Notes: generated from the sequence alone by a model not told the origin. A stretch of DNA of 13,791 bases from Monoraphidium neglectum (GCF_000611645.1 NW_014012146.1:1-13791); one strand, 5' to 3'; positions 1 through 9,172 are shown, counted from the stretch's first letter. Translations and numbers: made by a program.

Positions 1-256
1 GGGGAGGGGGGGGGGCAGAGGGGGGGCGCACCCGGCGGTTCCCTCGAGCCACCCCCTGGGGCCGTGTGGGACTATTCGCGTCCCATGTGAGCACTCACGT
101 CATGACGCCTGGCGCCACACAGATCCCTGGGCCCAGTGGTGTCAGCCGATCATGGCCCCCTCCCGTGCTGGCCAGCTGGGCAGCCGCGCGCCTCCTCCCC
201 GCAAAATCCATGTTATATCAAGCGCACCACTCGGGCGCCCCCTTCCTCCCCTGCAG

Positions 257-1149
257 CTGTACTACGTGCTGGTGCTGGTGGGGGCCACGCTGGTGTTCTG
301 GCGCGACAGCCCCGCGGGGCTCATCGCCATCTCCATGATGTGCGGCGGGGACGGCCTGGCGGACATCGTGGGGCGGCGCCTGGGGGCCGGCAACAGGCTG
401 CCCTGGAACCCCGCCAAGAGCTGGGCCGGCAGCGCGGCCATGTTCCTGGGGGGAGGCGCCATGGCCATGGGGTGCGCGGCCGGGGCGCGGCGCGCTGGCT
501 GTTCTTTTCGGGGGGTGGGGTGGCGGCGTCGCGGGGTCTGTCTCGCGCTTCCTTCCCAGGCTTCGGGCTTGCACAATGCCCATCCCCCCAAACACACCCT
601 CACAAACACATACACACCCACACACACACAAACACACACACACACACACACCGCGCAGCTTCATCGCCCTGTTCTGTAGCCTGGGCTTCTTCCCCTTCTA
701 CCCTCCCGCCACCCTGGTGCCCATCGTCAGCACGGTCTGCCTCGTGTGCACCCTCATAGAGTCACTGCCCATCAACGACTGGCTAGACGGTGAGCAGGGC
801 ACGCGGCCCGTGGCAGCACACTCCCCCGCTGAGCCACCCGCTACACGCAGGCGCGGTGCCGTCAGGAGCACGCCTTGCCGAGGGCGCGCCCGCACCTGCT
901 GCCCGGTTGCAGCCGCGCCTTGCACGGCCCCACCGCCCAGTCTGTCTCGCCTGAAAGGCGCTCCCTGCGTGCGCCCCCACCCGCGCCACCCCAGACAACT
1001 TCTCTGTCCCTGCAGCAGCGGTCGGCGTGTCCATGCTGCTGCTACCGCTGGCCGCGGCCGCGGCTGTGGGCATCGCCGTGGACGTGGGGCAGGGCGTGGT
1101 GCCGCGCGTGCCCGTGCTGGCGCTCGCGCGCGCCCTGCCCCTGCGCTGA
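257..1149 (+). CDS. VTE5: Phytol kinase (VTE5/FOLK family), 3' part of gene, 3 exons
   Basis: Exons 257-471, 659-789 and 995-1149 join in frame and give 166 residues ending in TGA. Introns are 472-658 (donor GTGCGC) and 790-994 (donor GTGAGC). The fragment has the family landmarks in order: LYYVLVLV (1-8), FWRDSPAGL (14-22), the MMCGGDGLADIVGRRLG core (27-43), LPWNPAKSWAGS (48-59), ESLPINDWLDD (106-116) and NFSVP (117-121). It is strongly hydrophobic, as expected of a polytopic membrane enzyme. In plants this family uses CTP to phosphorylate phytol released from chlorophyll (VTE5, plastid envelope, feeding tocopherol and fatty acid phytyl ester synthesis) or farnesol (FOLK). The two activities share these motifs, so the substrate is inferred. 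An acceptor with a C/T tract ends at 256, so translation starts in an upstream exon; none was convincing in 1-256. The last 45 residues form a short Ala/Val-rich hydrophobic tail. Confidence 0.9.
591..651. repeat. CA-rich microsatellite in phytol kinase intron
   Basis: This is a nearly pure CA tract with CA runs around 620-630 and 632-650. It ends 7 nt before the acceptor AG at 657-658, so it takes the place of the usual polypyrimidine tract. Its length is likely to vary between strains. Confidence 0.9.
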
Positions 1150-2102
1150 GTACTGCTTGGCGGTGGACTGCGCCTGGGCCCCCCGGTTTGGGTCCAGGCG
1201 CTCTGGCTCTGCTTGGCTTGTTTGTTGGCTCCACTGTCGGCAGTGTGGGATGAGGCGCGTCTCTTTTGTGCTGCGTGGCGCGCACAGCCAGGCTGATGTG
1301 CAGGCCCCGCCCCTTGCTGCGACCGTACAGCCCCGGCACGGTGTTGAACGGGCGGCTAGCTGTGTTGCGGGGGTGCCACTGTCTTGTCTGTCATGCTGCG
1401 GTGGGGACTATACACCGAGGTTGTGTGTAGCCACCCTGCCGCCAGCACCACCTCTGATTGCCACGGGTGGCGCCCTTCAATTTTGTGGCCGGCTGCGGGC
1501 CAGGGAGAGCTTCAGGTTGCTTACGGACTGGTGCGGGCGCCTTCAGGACGCAGCAGCCACCCTTTTTGCGCTAGCGTCGACTGCAAACGAGCAAGTGTCT
1601 AACATGCCGTCGCGATTGCTTGTTAGGCTTGAAACTCACATCGTTTGTGCTGCTGTTTGTGCAAGTAGCTGTCTCCCAAACCCTGCTCACACTGCGTTGG
1701 TTGGGCCCCACGTCACCCCGACGCTGCTCGGAACCTTGCAGACACCCGCGAGGCACGCTGATTGTGCCGATGTTGCCAATCATGCCGCTTGCACTTTGTC
1801 CCGGAAGCAGCCTCTCATGCGGGTTGCCTTTTACAACCCTTTGTGAAGGTGGCTTGCGGGCGTGGACCGCACCATCGCCTCTACCGACCCAAACCCTTGT
1901 GCGAGCCGTGCACTGCTCACGGACCTGCTATGATTTATGCAAGTAACATGCCTGACCGTTGCGCAGCGAACAACCAGCGGCACATCACACAAAAAACACA
2001 AAATTTATCGCAAGCACGCAACCTGCAGCATCGTCATGGTTGTGCAGCACAACCGGTGAGAGTCAATGGAAGCCACAAAGGACCCTGCATGCGCAGGCCT
2101 CG
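1150..2102. other. Convergent 3' intergenic region
   Basis: This stretch of about 950 nt lies between the stop codons of two convergent genes and should hold both 3' UTRs. Several open frames cross it on both strands, but none has recognisable motifs or the codon bias of the neighbouring exons. No TGTAA was seen on the plus strand for the phytol kinase gene. The minus strand has one TGTAA at 1831-1835. Confidence 0.6.
1831..1835 (-). terminator. Candidate TGTAA polyadenylation signal of the TMEM205-like gene
   Basis: The plus strand reads TTACA, which is TGTAA on the minus strand, 268 nt past the minus-strand stop at 2103. TGTAA is the usual chlorophyte polyadenylation pentamer. The next minus-strand gene has one at almost the same distance from its stop. 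Confidence 0.5.
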
Positions 2103-4459
2103 TCATGCGGCCAGCTTGCTGGCAATGACCCAGCCGTACGACACCACGGCCGCCAGCACAGCCAGGTTGTTGAGCGATGAGATGCCGTGCCACCTGGGGG
2201 GAACAGGGCACGAGGTGTGGGTGAGCAGAGGCGCGGCACCTGCATGGTGCAAGGGAACAGACCAGCACGTATGACGCACCCGACTTGGGAGAAGGGGCTC
2301 TCACAAAAAAGTCATGCTTCCCTCTCCCTCTCATGGCCCCCCTCCCCTTGCGTCCCCACAAGGGGCCCCGGGCCCTGGGCTCACATTCCAAACTTCCCGT
2401 AGAGCCGCTTGATCTCAGCCTGGAGGGGGAAGGGGGGGCGCGAGGGGGGGTCATTCAGCAGGTGTGGATAAGCGGCGGCGAGTGAGGCTGAGAGGTGCAG
2501 GACTATGGTAAAGTGCCGGGCTGTCCTGCATTCATGGTGTCGACGGCTTGCAGAGCAGGCCCACATTGGCCTGTCCTGGCGCAGGCCGCTCCGTGCTGCA
2601 ACCGTGCGCTCAGCTAGCTACTTGCGAGGGCATTGTCGTTGCCCTGATGCCGTGCAGCCACGTGCAACATGCCCAATGTGAGGCGACCACTGTTGCAGCC
2701 CGTCAGGCGCCCCCGACAAGAGCCTGTCCACTAAAGCCTTCTGTCTTCACATCGGCCTCGTACGCGCTCACCTCGTCCTCTGACGTCTTGGATGGCTTGT
2801 TCTGTTGAGAGGAAGGGGGTCCGCAGCGCAGGGCGGTGCGGTCAGACTTGGGGCGGAGGGGCAGGCTATAGCAGGTGGAGCCAGCCACTGGCCAGAACCA
2901 AGGCACAGTGCATGTACTGGCAGTCAACAAACAGCACGTGCAGGCCCGGTGGTCTGATACAGCATGCTGCACATTCAATGTATCCACACGCACATGCACG
3001 CGCATGTTCAGCTCGCGTGCAATCGCAGGCGCCGCATGCACGCACACAAAGAGTGTGCCTGTTCCTCAAGCATTCCCTCGGCGTAGATCCACCCTCAGAA
3101 CCCCCCTCTGCGCCCGCCCCCACCCCCCCCCCACACACACACACCTCGATGTCGTAGCGCTGGAACATGAGCCCCGTCACAAATGGCTCTATCGCCAGCC
3201 AGTTGAGCACACTCAGGCCAGACGTCACCAGCAACGCCACCACGCCGGGCGCGGACAGCACCAGGCCCGCGGGGGACAGCGCGTGGCCGGCCAGCAGCAC
3301 CAGGGCGGCGCCCGTGGTCAGAGAGAAGTACCTGGGGTGGGTGAGAGAGTGGGGGTGGTGAGGACCTCGCGGGGCGGTACCGCTGGTGCCGCGCGTCGCG
3401 CAGGGGCGAGCGTCTGCCAAAGCAAGTGCTGCAAAGCAAAGAGCGACTATTGTGAGGCTCACTTGGGGAACATCTTGGACTGCAGGTGATACCAGCCGCA
3501 CCAGATGGGGCGAGACAGTTGTGGCGGGTCAGCAGGGGTCACTAGTGAGTGAAGAGCACAAGCCGACCGGTGATGCTGCAGGGAGGGCTACAACGCAGTC
3601 GCTGCACACCACCATCATGCGGCTGGCCCTCACATATAGCCCATGCCATTCAAAGGCCCACCTGCACCCTGCCAAACATCTGCGGATCACGGGTGCATCA
3701 GAGGTCCGCCGATTTGGGATGAATAAATAAAAGAAGGCAGCAGGCGAAAATCACAGCACATGTGTATAGGCAGTGCGAAAGCAGAGCCAGTGCAGCACTC
3801 AAAATACAGGCCGAAATAATAGGCACTGCCCGCAGCTGCACGTAGTTGCAGAAGCAGCAGCACCAGCAGCAGCGGCGGCGGCAGCAGCACCAGCAGCAGC
3901 GGCGGCGGCAGCAGCAACGGCGGCGGCGGCCGCAGCGGCAGCGGCGGCAGCAGCGGCGGCAGAGCGGGAGCGCGACTGCTGCATCCGCTGTGATCCGCAC
4001 CTGCCGCGGCATGTTTTTAAACATGGTGAGGCCCACTATGAAGGTGTTGAAAATGATGGAGCCCAGGAGGGTGCCGAAAGCCAGCACGTGCACAAACGCG
4101 GCACCCTGGGGGGACAGCAGCGTGGTGCCGCCCGACACCGCCGCCACAGCCGCGGCCACTGTCAGGGCCCGCACCTGGGAGGGAGGGCGGGCAGGGACGA
4201 GGGTAGATTGGACAAGTTGCACAGGAGCACATCCCCTCGCCGCAGACAAACTCAAGCCAGAAAGCTTATAAACCCAGGCTCACCGCTTGCAGCACGCATG
4301 GAACCAGACCACGACCTTCTCAGGACCTCTCGGCCCCCCCATCCCACCCACCACGTTGTTGTTAGCTGCCGAGGGCGCAAGCATATCGCCCTTGAAGTTC
4401 TCCCCGGCCCCCGTGCTCGCCGCAGCAGCATTGATTTCGACGCCGGCCCGCCTGCGCAT
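2103..4459 (-). CDS. TMEM205-like (DUF4149) membrane protein, 8 exons
   Basis: Proposed exons in transcription order: 4459-4352 (uncertain), 4174-4001, 3679-3662, 3479-3463, 3331-3145, 2801-2772, 2419-2385, 2193-2103. They give about 219 residues. Every junction after exon 1 has GT..AG and correct phase. Landmarks: membrane segment about 64-88, then MFKNMPRQ (87-94), the signature loop MFGRVQ-SKMFPK-YFSL (95-110), two more hydrophobic stretches (107-124, 130-162), EPFVTGLMFQRYDIE (154-168), a charged loop (169-185), and GKFGMWHGISSLNNL leading to the last membrane segment, ending KLAA. Four membrane segments and the FGxVQSKxFPxYF loop are diagnostic of TMEM205/DUF4149. Human TMEM205 is linked to cisplatin resistance, and plant relatives are often fused to LEA-like domains; this one has no such domain. 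Biochemical role unknown. The ATG at 4459 has an in-frame stop ten codons upstream. The strongest exon-1 donor (GTGAGC at 4283) does not keep frame, so the first 36 residues are tentative. Confidence 0.88.
3123..3144. repeat. C10(AC)6 microsatellite at an intron donor
   Basis: Plus-strand C10 at 3123-3132 is followed by (AC)6 at 3133-3144. On the minus strand this is (GT)6 G10 starting directly at the exon-5 boundary of the TMEM205-like gene, so the first GT of the repeat is the splice donor. Confidence 0.85.
3463..3479 (-). other. 17-nt microexon of TMEM205-like gene
   Basis: On the minus strand CACCTGCAG precedes a 17-nt exon encoding SKMFP plus two bases of a Lys codon; GTGAGC follows. 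The missing base is supplied by the first G of the next exon at 3331, giving SKMFPK-YFSL. It lies 182 nt downstream of the 18-nt microexon. Confidence 0.88.
3662..3679 (-). other. 18-nt microexon of TMEM205-like gene
   Basis: On the minus strand the sequence reads ...CCGCAG, then 18 nt encoding MFGRVQ, then GTGGGC. It is phase 0 at both ends. It supplies exactly the six residues that the family has between the PR(Q/H) and SK(M/L)FP motifs. Without it the protein would lack this part of a conserved loop. Confidence 0.85.
3846..3962. repeat. Imperfect CAG/CGG trinucleotide array in an intron
   Basis: A mixed array of CAG, CAC and CGG-type triplets lies in the 321-nt intron 2 of the TMEM205-like gene (3680-4000). 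A unit of about 27 nt mixing CAG and CGG blocks occurs twice near its start. Both strands read open for long homopolymeric Ala, Gln or Arg stretches, which is low-complexity shadow rather than coding sequence. Confidence 0.85.
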
Positions 4460-5207
4460 ACCGCTGAGGGGCAGCAAACGGCAGTGTCAAGCGGGATCCA
4501 GAAACGTGAGCGTGTTGCGTCACGCATGCATGCTAGGATGCAATAGACACAACACAAAAACACATCTGTACAACTGCGTCGTAGTTGCAGCATTCAAGCA
4601 TCGGATGCATCAAACTGAATTGGCGCGACCACACAGCATCGCAACCGGCTCGCCACTCATTGTGCGACGCGCGCCAATGGCGCCGTACAGGCTCATCCCA
4701 TCACCTTGGTATGCGGGAAGGAATCAAAGAAGAATTCCTCCTCTGCGCGGTGGAGGCGCGAAAGCTTGGGCGCGAGAGCTGCATCGAGTCGGAGGCCGCG
4801 CGCTCAATCAAGATCTTGTGCCTGGAAATCTCGGAGACGATACAGACTCGTCGGCAACCTTTACATGCCTACATCGCACAAGTCGTGTTGCCATTCGACT
4901 TGGCCCAGGTCTGCGGCAGTGACGCTGTGGTGCCAGGCATCACCCGGTGACAACGCAAATGAGCGGGCAACGCGAACAGGCTCCGTGAACCTGATACTGA
5001 ATGATAAGGTCCAGCATCGACCACCCAACACCCGCCTCAAGACAATGAAATAGGAGAGGACTTGGGGCGCGACGAGCGGTCAATGAGTCAAATCTGCAGA
5101 CGCGCTCGCCTTTGGGCGCCGCCAGCCCTGCATGCCTGGGAAGCTCTCCGAGCATTTGGCTTTCGAATCCTATCTGCCATGACCTAGATACATATTGTTA
5201 CACAGGT
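4460..5207. other. Intergenic region upstream of the TMEM205-like gene
   Basis: This should contain the promoter and 5' UTR of the TMEM205-like gene and the end of the 3' UTR of the next minus-strand gene. A minus-strand CCAAT (AATTGG at about 4617-4622) lies roughly 160 nt upstream of the proposed ATG. No TATA box stands out. One plus-strand ORF at 4711-4950 is listed separately. Confidence 0.45.
4711..4950 (+). CDS. Orphan 79-codon ORF, coding status doubtful
   Basis: This ATG-to-TGA frame begins MREGIKEEFLLCAVEARKL and reads like a soluble, mostly helical protein: charged and amphipathic in its first 50 residues, with few low-complexity runs. That differs from the nearby shadow frames, which are rich in Cys, His, Pro and Arg. 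I recognise no family. It could be an exon of an unseen plus-strand gene, a fragment of an old mobile element, or chance. The frame stays open upstream (from 4585 with ATG), but that part looks non-coding. Confidence 0.2.
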   Translation: MREGIKEEFLLCAVEARKLGRESCIESEAARSIKILCLEISETIQTRRQPLHAYIAQVVLPFDLAQVCGSDAVVPGITR

Positions 5208-5212
5208 GGCAG
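5208..5212 (-). terminator. Candidate TGTAA polyadenylation signal of the plastid coiled-coil gene
   Basis: Plus-strand TTACA is TGTAA on the minus strand, 275 nt past the stop at 5487. The distance matches that of the other minus-strand gene. Confidence 0.5.
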
Positions 5213-5486
5213 CAAAAGTGCACGGCATCATCCCTGTGCCTTGGGCCACTCAGCTCCAATAGCACCCCACTGCGAGTGCTTTGTGCAGCCACCATGACAC
5301 AGCAAACTCACCCCTTTCAGCACTGACACTCACCCTTCCCAAACCAGGCCCAATTGCTCGTCACCCTTTCAGAGCTTCCGGCCGGCCCAATATTGAAAAC
5401 ACGCGCAGCTTGCGCATTGTACAAATGTGGTGCATTCGACCTCCGCCACGTTGGTCTCAGGTGCTACAGCCCAAGCACGGCTGCGG

Positions 5487-7452
5487 TCACTTCTCCTGCT
5501 GCTGCTGTTGTTGCTGTTGTTGCTGCTGTTGCCGTTGCCGCCGCTGTCTCTCCTCCTCGACCTCACTGCTGTGCCCGATCAGCAGCACCTGCCTCTCGTT
5601 CCACGCGTTGAAGCCGAGCACCAAGGCCAGAACACCATACAGCGCGTCATGCCCCACAGAGGGCTGAGCTGTCATCAGGTCTTCACAGCGAGGGCGTGGG
5701 GGAGGGGGGCGTGGACGAGCCAGCCATGTCATGGCAAACGCGTCGTATTTTGGTGCTTCGCTCACCACGGAAGCATGTCGTTTCTCTCCCCCCCCCCCCA
5801 CACACACACACGAACGCAGGCAGCTGCGCACATGAATCGCTGCCATGGCCGCCCCCCAACACCGCCCACCCCCCATGCTAGAGCGGGTTTGGTGCCCCAC
5901 GCCACCCCAGACAAAGCCCGCGCGCACCTTGCCCCACCACCAGCGCCAGTACGCCCGCCATGTAGGCAAACAGCCACAGCCGCAGGGGGCTGCCCACCTC
6001 CCGCTCAGCTGGCGTCCGCACCTTGGCCGCGGCCAGCCGCGCCGCCTCCGCCGCCTCTGGGTCTAGAGAGCCCCGCACCTGACCCGCAAAGCGGCCGGCC
6101 GCGCCCTCCGGCTGCCGCGCACCGCTGCCGCCTCCGCCCCGCTGCTGCTGAGCCGCCGCTGCGGCTGCGTCCGCCTCTGGCGCGTACAGTGTCTTGAAGA
6201 AGAGCCCCTTGCTGCGCGCCGTGGCTGAAGCGCGCTCCCACGCCGCCAGGTCCTCCCTGTCAGCCTGCAACGGCAGGGGGAGGGGTGCGGGCAGTGGGGG
6301 ATTGGGCGGGCTGCAGGGGGTGGGCAGGGTGCAGGGAGTGGGTGGGGTGGACGCGGGGGCCCGCAGTGAGACGCGCACCGGTCAAGGTCGTGCAAAGGTC
6401 GGGTGCAATGGTCAGCACGGGTGGAGAGGCGCTGCGTGTTGCGTTATCCTGCTGCCAACTCATGTGCCATGCCCGACTCGCCGATCGCCCTCTGTTCACC
6501 TCCAGCTGCTGCTTCATGGCCGCGATCTCATCCTCCAGCTCGTTGAACTTTGACATGGCCGTAGACTGGGGGTTGACGGGGATGGGAGATGGAGGGGGGG
6601 AGGGGGTGTGGCGCTGCCATGCCGGGGCTGTTGGGCGCGTGCCTGGCCCGTGTTGGCTACAGCGCTTGGCTGACAGATCTGTGAAGCTGCTTGCATGCAG
6701 CCAAGGTGGCACCCCTGGGCGAGCCCTACCCGGGGGTGCTGTCAGGACCGCAGCCATCGCAGGCGCGACGAAGCGCCAGCCCCACCACCAGGCCCTCCGT
6801 AACCGCCGCCCACCAGGGTCTCCTGCGTCTCGAGCTCGTTGCGAAACCTCTCAATTCGGTAGCCCTCATCAAGCTCGGCGTGGAGCTGAGGAGAGCGCGG
6901 CGCGGGAAGGGGGCTCGCGCAGTGTGGTGGAGAGAAGGGGGGGCCAGGCAGCAGCGGGTCTGCGGCGTCACAGCTGTCAAGGGGCAAGACGCGGCCTGAG
7001 GCCTTCACCACTGCCTCAAATCACTTTTTGGTGCCAACGCAACAGTCTCACTGCACCGCAAGCACCCAGGGTCACACTCCGCCCCTGACCGGCAAGTACA
7101 AGGCGGTGCGGCGCTGCGTTTAAGGTGACCATGTGGCATGCCGTGAGGGATGTCATGCCGCCCGCACCTCCTCGCCGATCTGCTTGATGTCCTCAACTTT
7201 GGAGCGCAAGTCGTCCTTGATGCTTTCCTTTATCACCTCGCTCGTGAGCTGCAGCCGTAGCTGCTCCTCCAGCGCTGTCTGCACCGCCTCGTCGCCGCCG
7301 ACGCCCTCAAACTCAGACTCTGATGAAGACGACGCACGCACGGGCCCCGGCAACCGCAACCGACGCATGACACTGCGAGTCCCTCGCCGAAGGGGCGCAT
7401 CCCAGAAGACAAAGGGCAACGCCCGCGTCGACCCTGCTGATCTGGCCTGCAT
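5487..7452 (-). CDS. Probable plastid-targeted coiled-coil protein with two membrane segments, 5 exons
   Basis: Exons in transcription order: 7452-7168, 6885-6814, 6565-6500, 6264-5928, 5680-5487. All introns are GT-AG, and the total is 954 nt, 317 residues. The start is the first in-frame ATG, below an in-frame stop. Residues 1-40 are rich in Arg, Ala and Ser with one acidic residue, like an algal plastid transit peptide. Residues about 53-160 are a charged heptad-like coiled coil (VIKESIKDDLRSKVEDIK, KFNELEDEIAAMKQQLE). Residues 172-230 are a low-complexity Ala/Gln/Gly linker. Hydrophobic segments are about 234-252 (LWLFAYMAGVLALVV) and 265-279 (ALYGVLALVLGF). The C-terminus is acidic/Arg-rich, then Q12-EK. 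I do not recognise a named family and assign no function. The layout suggests a plastid membrane anchor with a soluble coiled coil. Mitochondrial targeting is possible. The donor of exon 2 (GTGGGC at 6813) was chosen for phase. Confidence 0.78.
5496..5531 (-). repeat. Polyglutamine-coding CAG/CAA tract (Q12)
   Basis: Twelve successive Gln codons, a mix of CAG and CAA, end two codons before the stop of the plastid coiled-coil protein. The CAA interruptions should make it less slip-prone than a pure CAG run. Confidence 0.9.
5788..5811. repeat. C12(AC)6 microsatellite in intron 4
   Basis: C12 at 5788-5799 is followed by (AC)6 at 5800-5811, inside intron 4 (5681-5927) of the plastid coiled-coil gene. 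It has the same architecture and orientation as the tract at 3123-3144. Confidence 0.85.
6274..6352 (+). repeat. G-rich tract in intron 3, G-quadruplex potential
   Basis: The plus strand carries many runs of three to five G separated by short loops. On the minus (coding) strand this is a long C-rich pyrimidine tract just downstream of the exon-4 acceptor side of the intron 6265-6499. It explains the Pro/His-rich shadow frames here. Confidence 0.6.
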
Positions 7453-8219
7453 GCGTGCTTGCTCTTGATGGAGCCGTCGTTTCACTTGAACCGCTAGATG
7501 AGGGTGGGTGCTAAGCCGACGATGTCAGTGATCTTGAAGAACCGCTAGCTCGATCTGCACGATGCGGCCTCTGATGCAGCACCTTGCTGTTTGCCGACAG
7601 ACTTGCATGTTGCTCCACGGTGGTGGGTTGCTCATGTAATCAGAAGGCCACCCTTGCTCCTGTTGCAGAGGTTGTGACCAGGTGGTGACATGTTCCGGTG
7701 TGGTGACAACCTATTGTTCGCACTGCAAACCATGCGTTTGACGCTTCAAGCTACCCTCACCTGATTGCGAGTGCGCGTAAGTCAACACGATGTATGATGG
7801 AGCTGCGGGGTGCGGAAGGCTGGGTGGGTATTGGATGCACAGTGGTACAACACACTCGTACTGACCCCTACTTTCCTTCCCTTGACTTTAGCTGGCAACA
7901 GTCAGTCGCTGCTCCCCCTCGGCACAACTCAAGGCTGATCCTTGCGGCACAGGGATCCATGCCTCTTCACATGAATAAACTCCATCGTAGAATGCATGCA
8001 ATGACGATAAGTGGATCAACGTGAGGAGCCTGCAGTGGTCACCACCGTAGACACCGCACATGGCAGATGTGGCAAGCAGTGAGCTCAAAGCAGTTAGGGT
8101 ATCCCCGCCCGTATCCTTTCCACCGGCGGCCCTCGATCCACCTGCGCAGTAAGCGGCAGGTCAGCCGGGGAAGCACCACGGGGCTTGAGCCGGAGTTGAT
8201 GGGTGCAGGGTAAAAACGT

Positions 8220-8246
8220 GCCTATGCGTTCGGCATACGCATAGGC
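8220..8246. repeat. Perfect 10-bp inverted repeat with 7-nt loop
   Basis: GCCTATGCGT at 8220-8229 pairs perfectly with ACGCATAGGC at 8237-8246 around the loop TCGGCAT. The helix can extend through AACGT (8215-8219) and ACGTT (8251-8255) across a TGTA bulge. There is no flanking T-run and no neighbouring gene for which it could be a terminator. Confidence 0.85.
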
Positions 8247-9172
8247 TGTAACGTTGAGCAGGCGCGGTGCGTTGCGGTGCCTCAATGCGGCAGAGCGACG
8301 GGTTGCCGACGGGCACGTTGCTTTGCCTCGTGCAGCCTGCCTCTCAAACCACAACCGCTTTCATTCGTGCCACACACAAAATAATAATCTCCCTCGTTAT
8401 TAGCTATCCGCCCTATCCCGAACGCAACTGCTTAGTTCTTATTGTCACGAGGTGAGCGGGTCCATCAGATCTGACGCCAAAACAGCAACACTGATTAGAT
8501 GAACATGGGGGCAAAGGCGGTATGTGCAGTTCCACTGTGTACCCTTAGACTCTTTGAAGGATCCACAGTTGCATACATCACTCTGCGGTAGCCCCCTACG
8601 CATCAGCGTGATACAGGAACCAATTCCCTGGTGAGTGGTGCAACTGCAGCGCCAAGTTCGTCGCGACCTGCGTGCGCTTAGGCGTGTGGGCTTGCTTACA
8701 AAGCGGCAGCGCACAGGGGTCTCAGATCCTTGGCCACCCTTCCGTCACGCCCGACTTCTGTGCATACGCACGCCGCTTCTGAGCAAGAGCGAAGTGTTAC
8801 TCCTTGGCGCTATCGCGCATCCGGCAGCCAGTCTGAGAGGAAGCAATGCAATCGCACACATGCTGAAGACCCCAACACAGATCCTGTTGCACTGTCAACA
8901 AAGCTGAGCCTCCTCGCCGCCCCGCCCAATGTCAGCGGTTGGCTGGCGCCCAGTAATGCTGGCACCGTGCCCAATTCCTCTCAGCTCTCCCCATTGGTTA
9001 CAAGTGCAAAAGTTCCTCCCACCGCACGCTGCGAAAGTGGACAGCCAAAAAATGTATTCTCGAGGTGCAAAGCCGACTGGGTGCGCAGATTCCCTCCTGG
9101 GCACCATCGTCAGTAACTCGGACACCCGTGACCGGGGGTCGTATCCTGGTCCAAAACAAGCGAGTACGGTAG

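Noticed and set aside
1..256. Possible upstream phytol kinase exon
   Set aside because: No frame gives the expected residues before LYYVLV with a matching phase-0 donor; the stretch is G-rich at the edge and otherwise looks like intron.
136..759. Long plus-strand frame over the phytol kinase exons
   Set aside because: It is out of frame with the conserved CGGDG region and runs through the CA repeat; a shadow of the real exon.
3773..4546. 257-codon plus-strand frame over the TMEM205-like gene
   Set aside because: Most of its early length is poly-Ala from the CAG/CGG array, and the rest is antisense to well-supported exons.
4287..4922. 211-codon plus-strand frame antisense to TMEM205-like exon 1
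   Set aside because: Pro/Arg/Ala-rich with no motifs; it overlaps the exon on the other strand.
5160..5175. TTTCGAATCC resembling a tRNA B box
   Set aside because: The flanking bases do not form a T-stem or acceptor stem on either strand.
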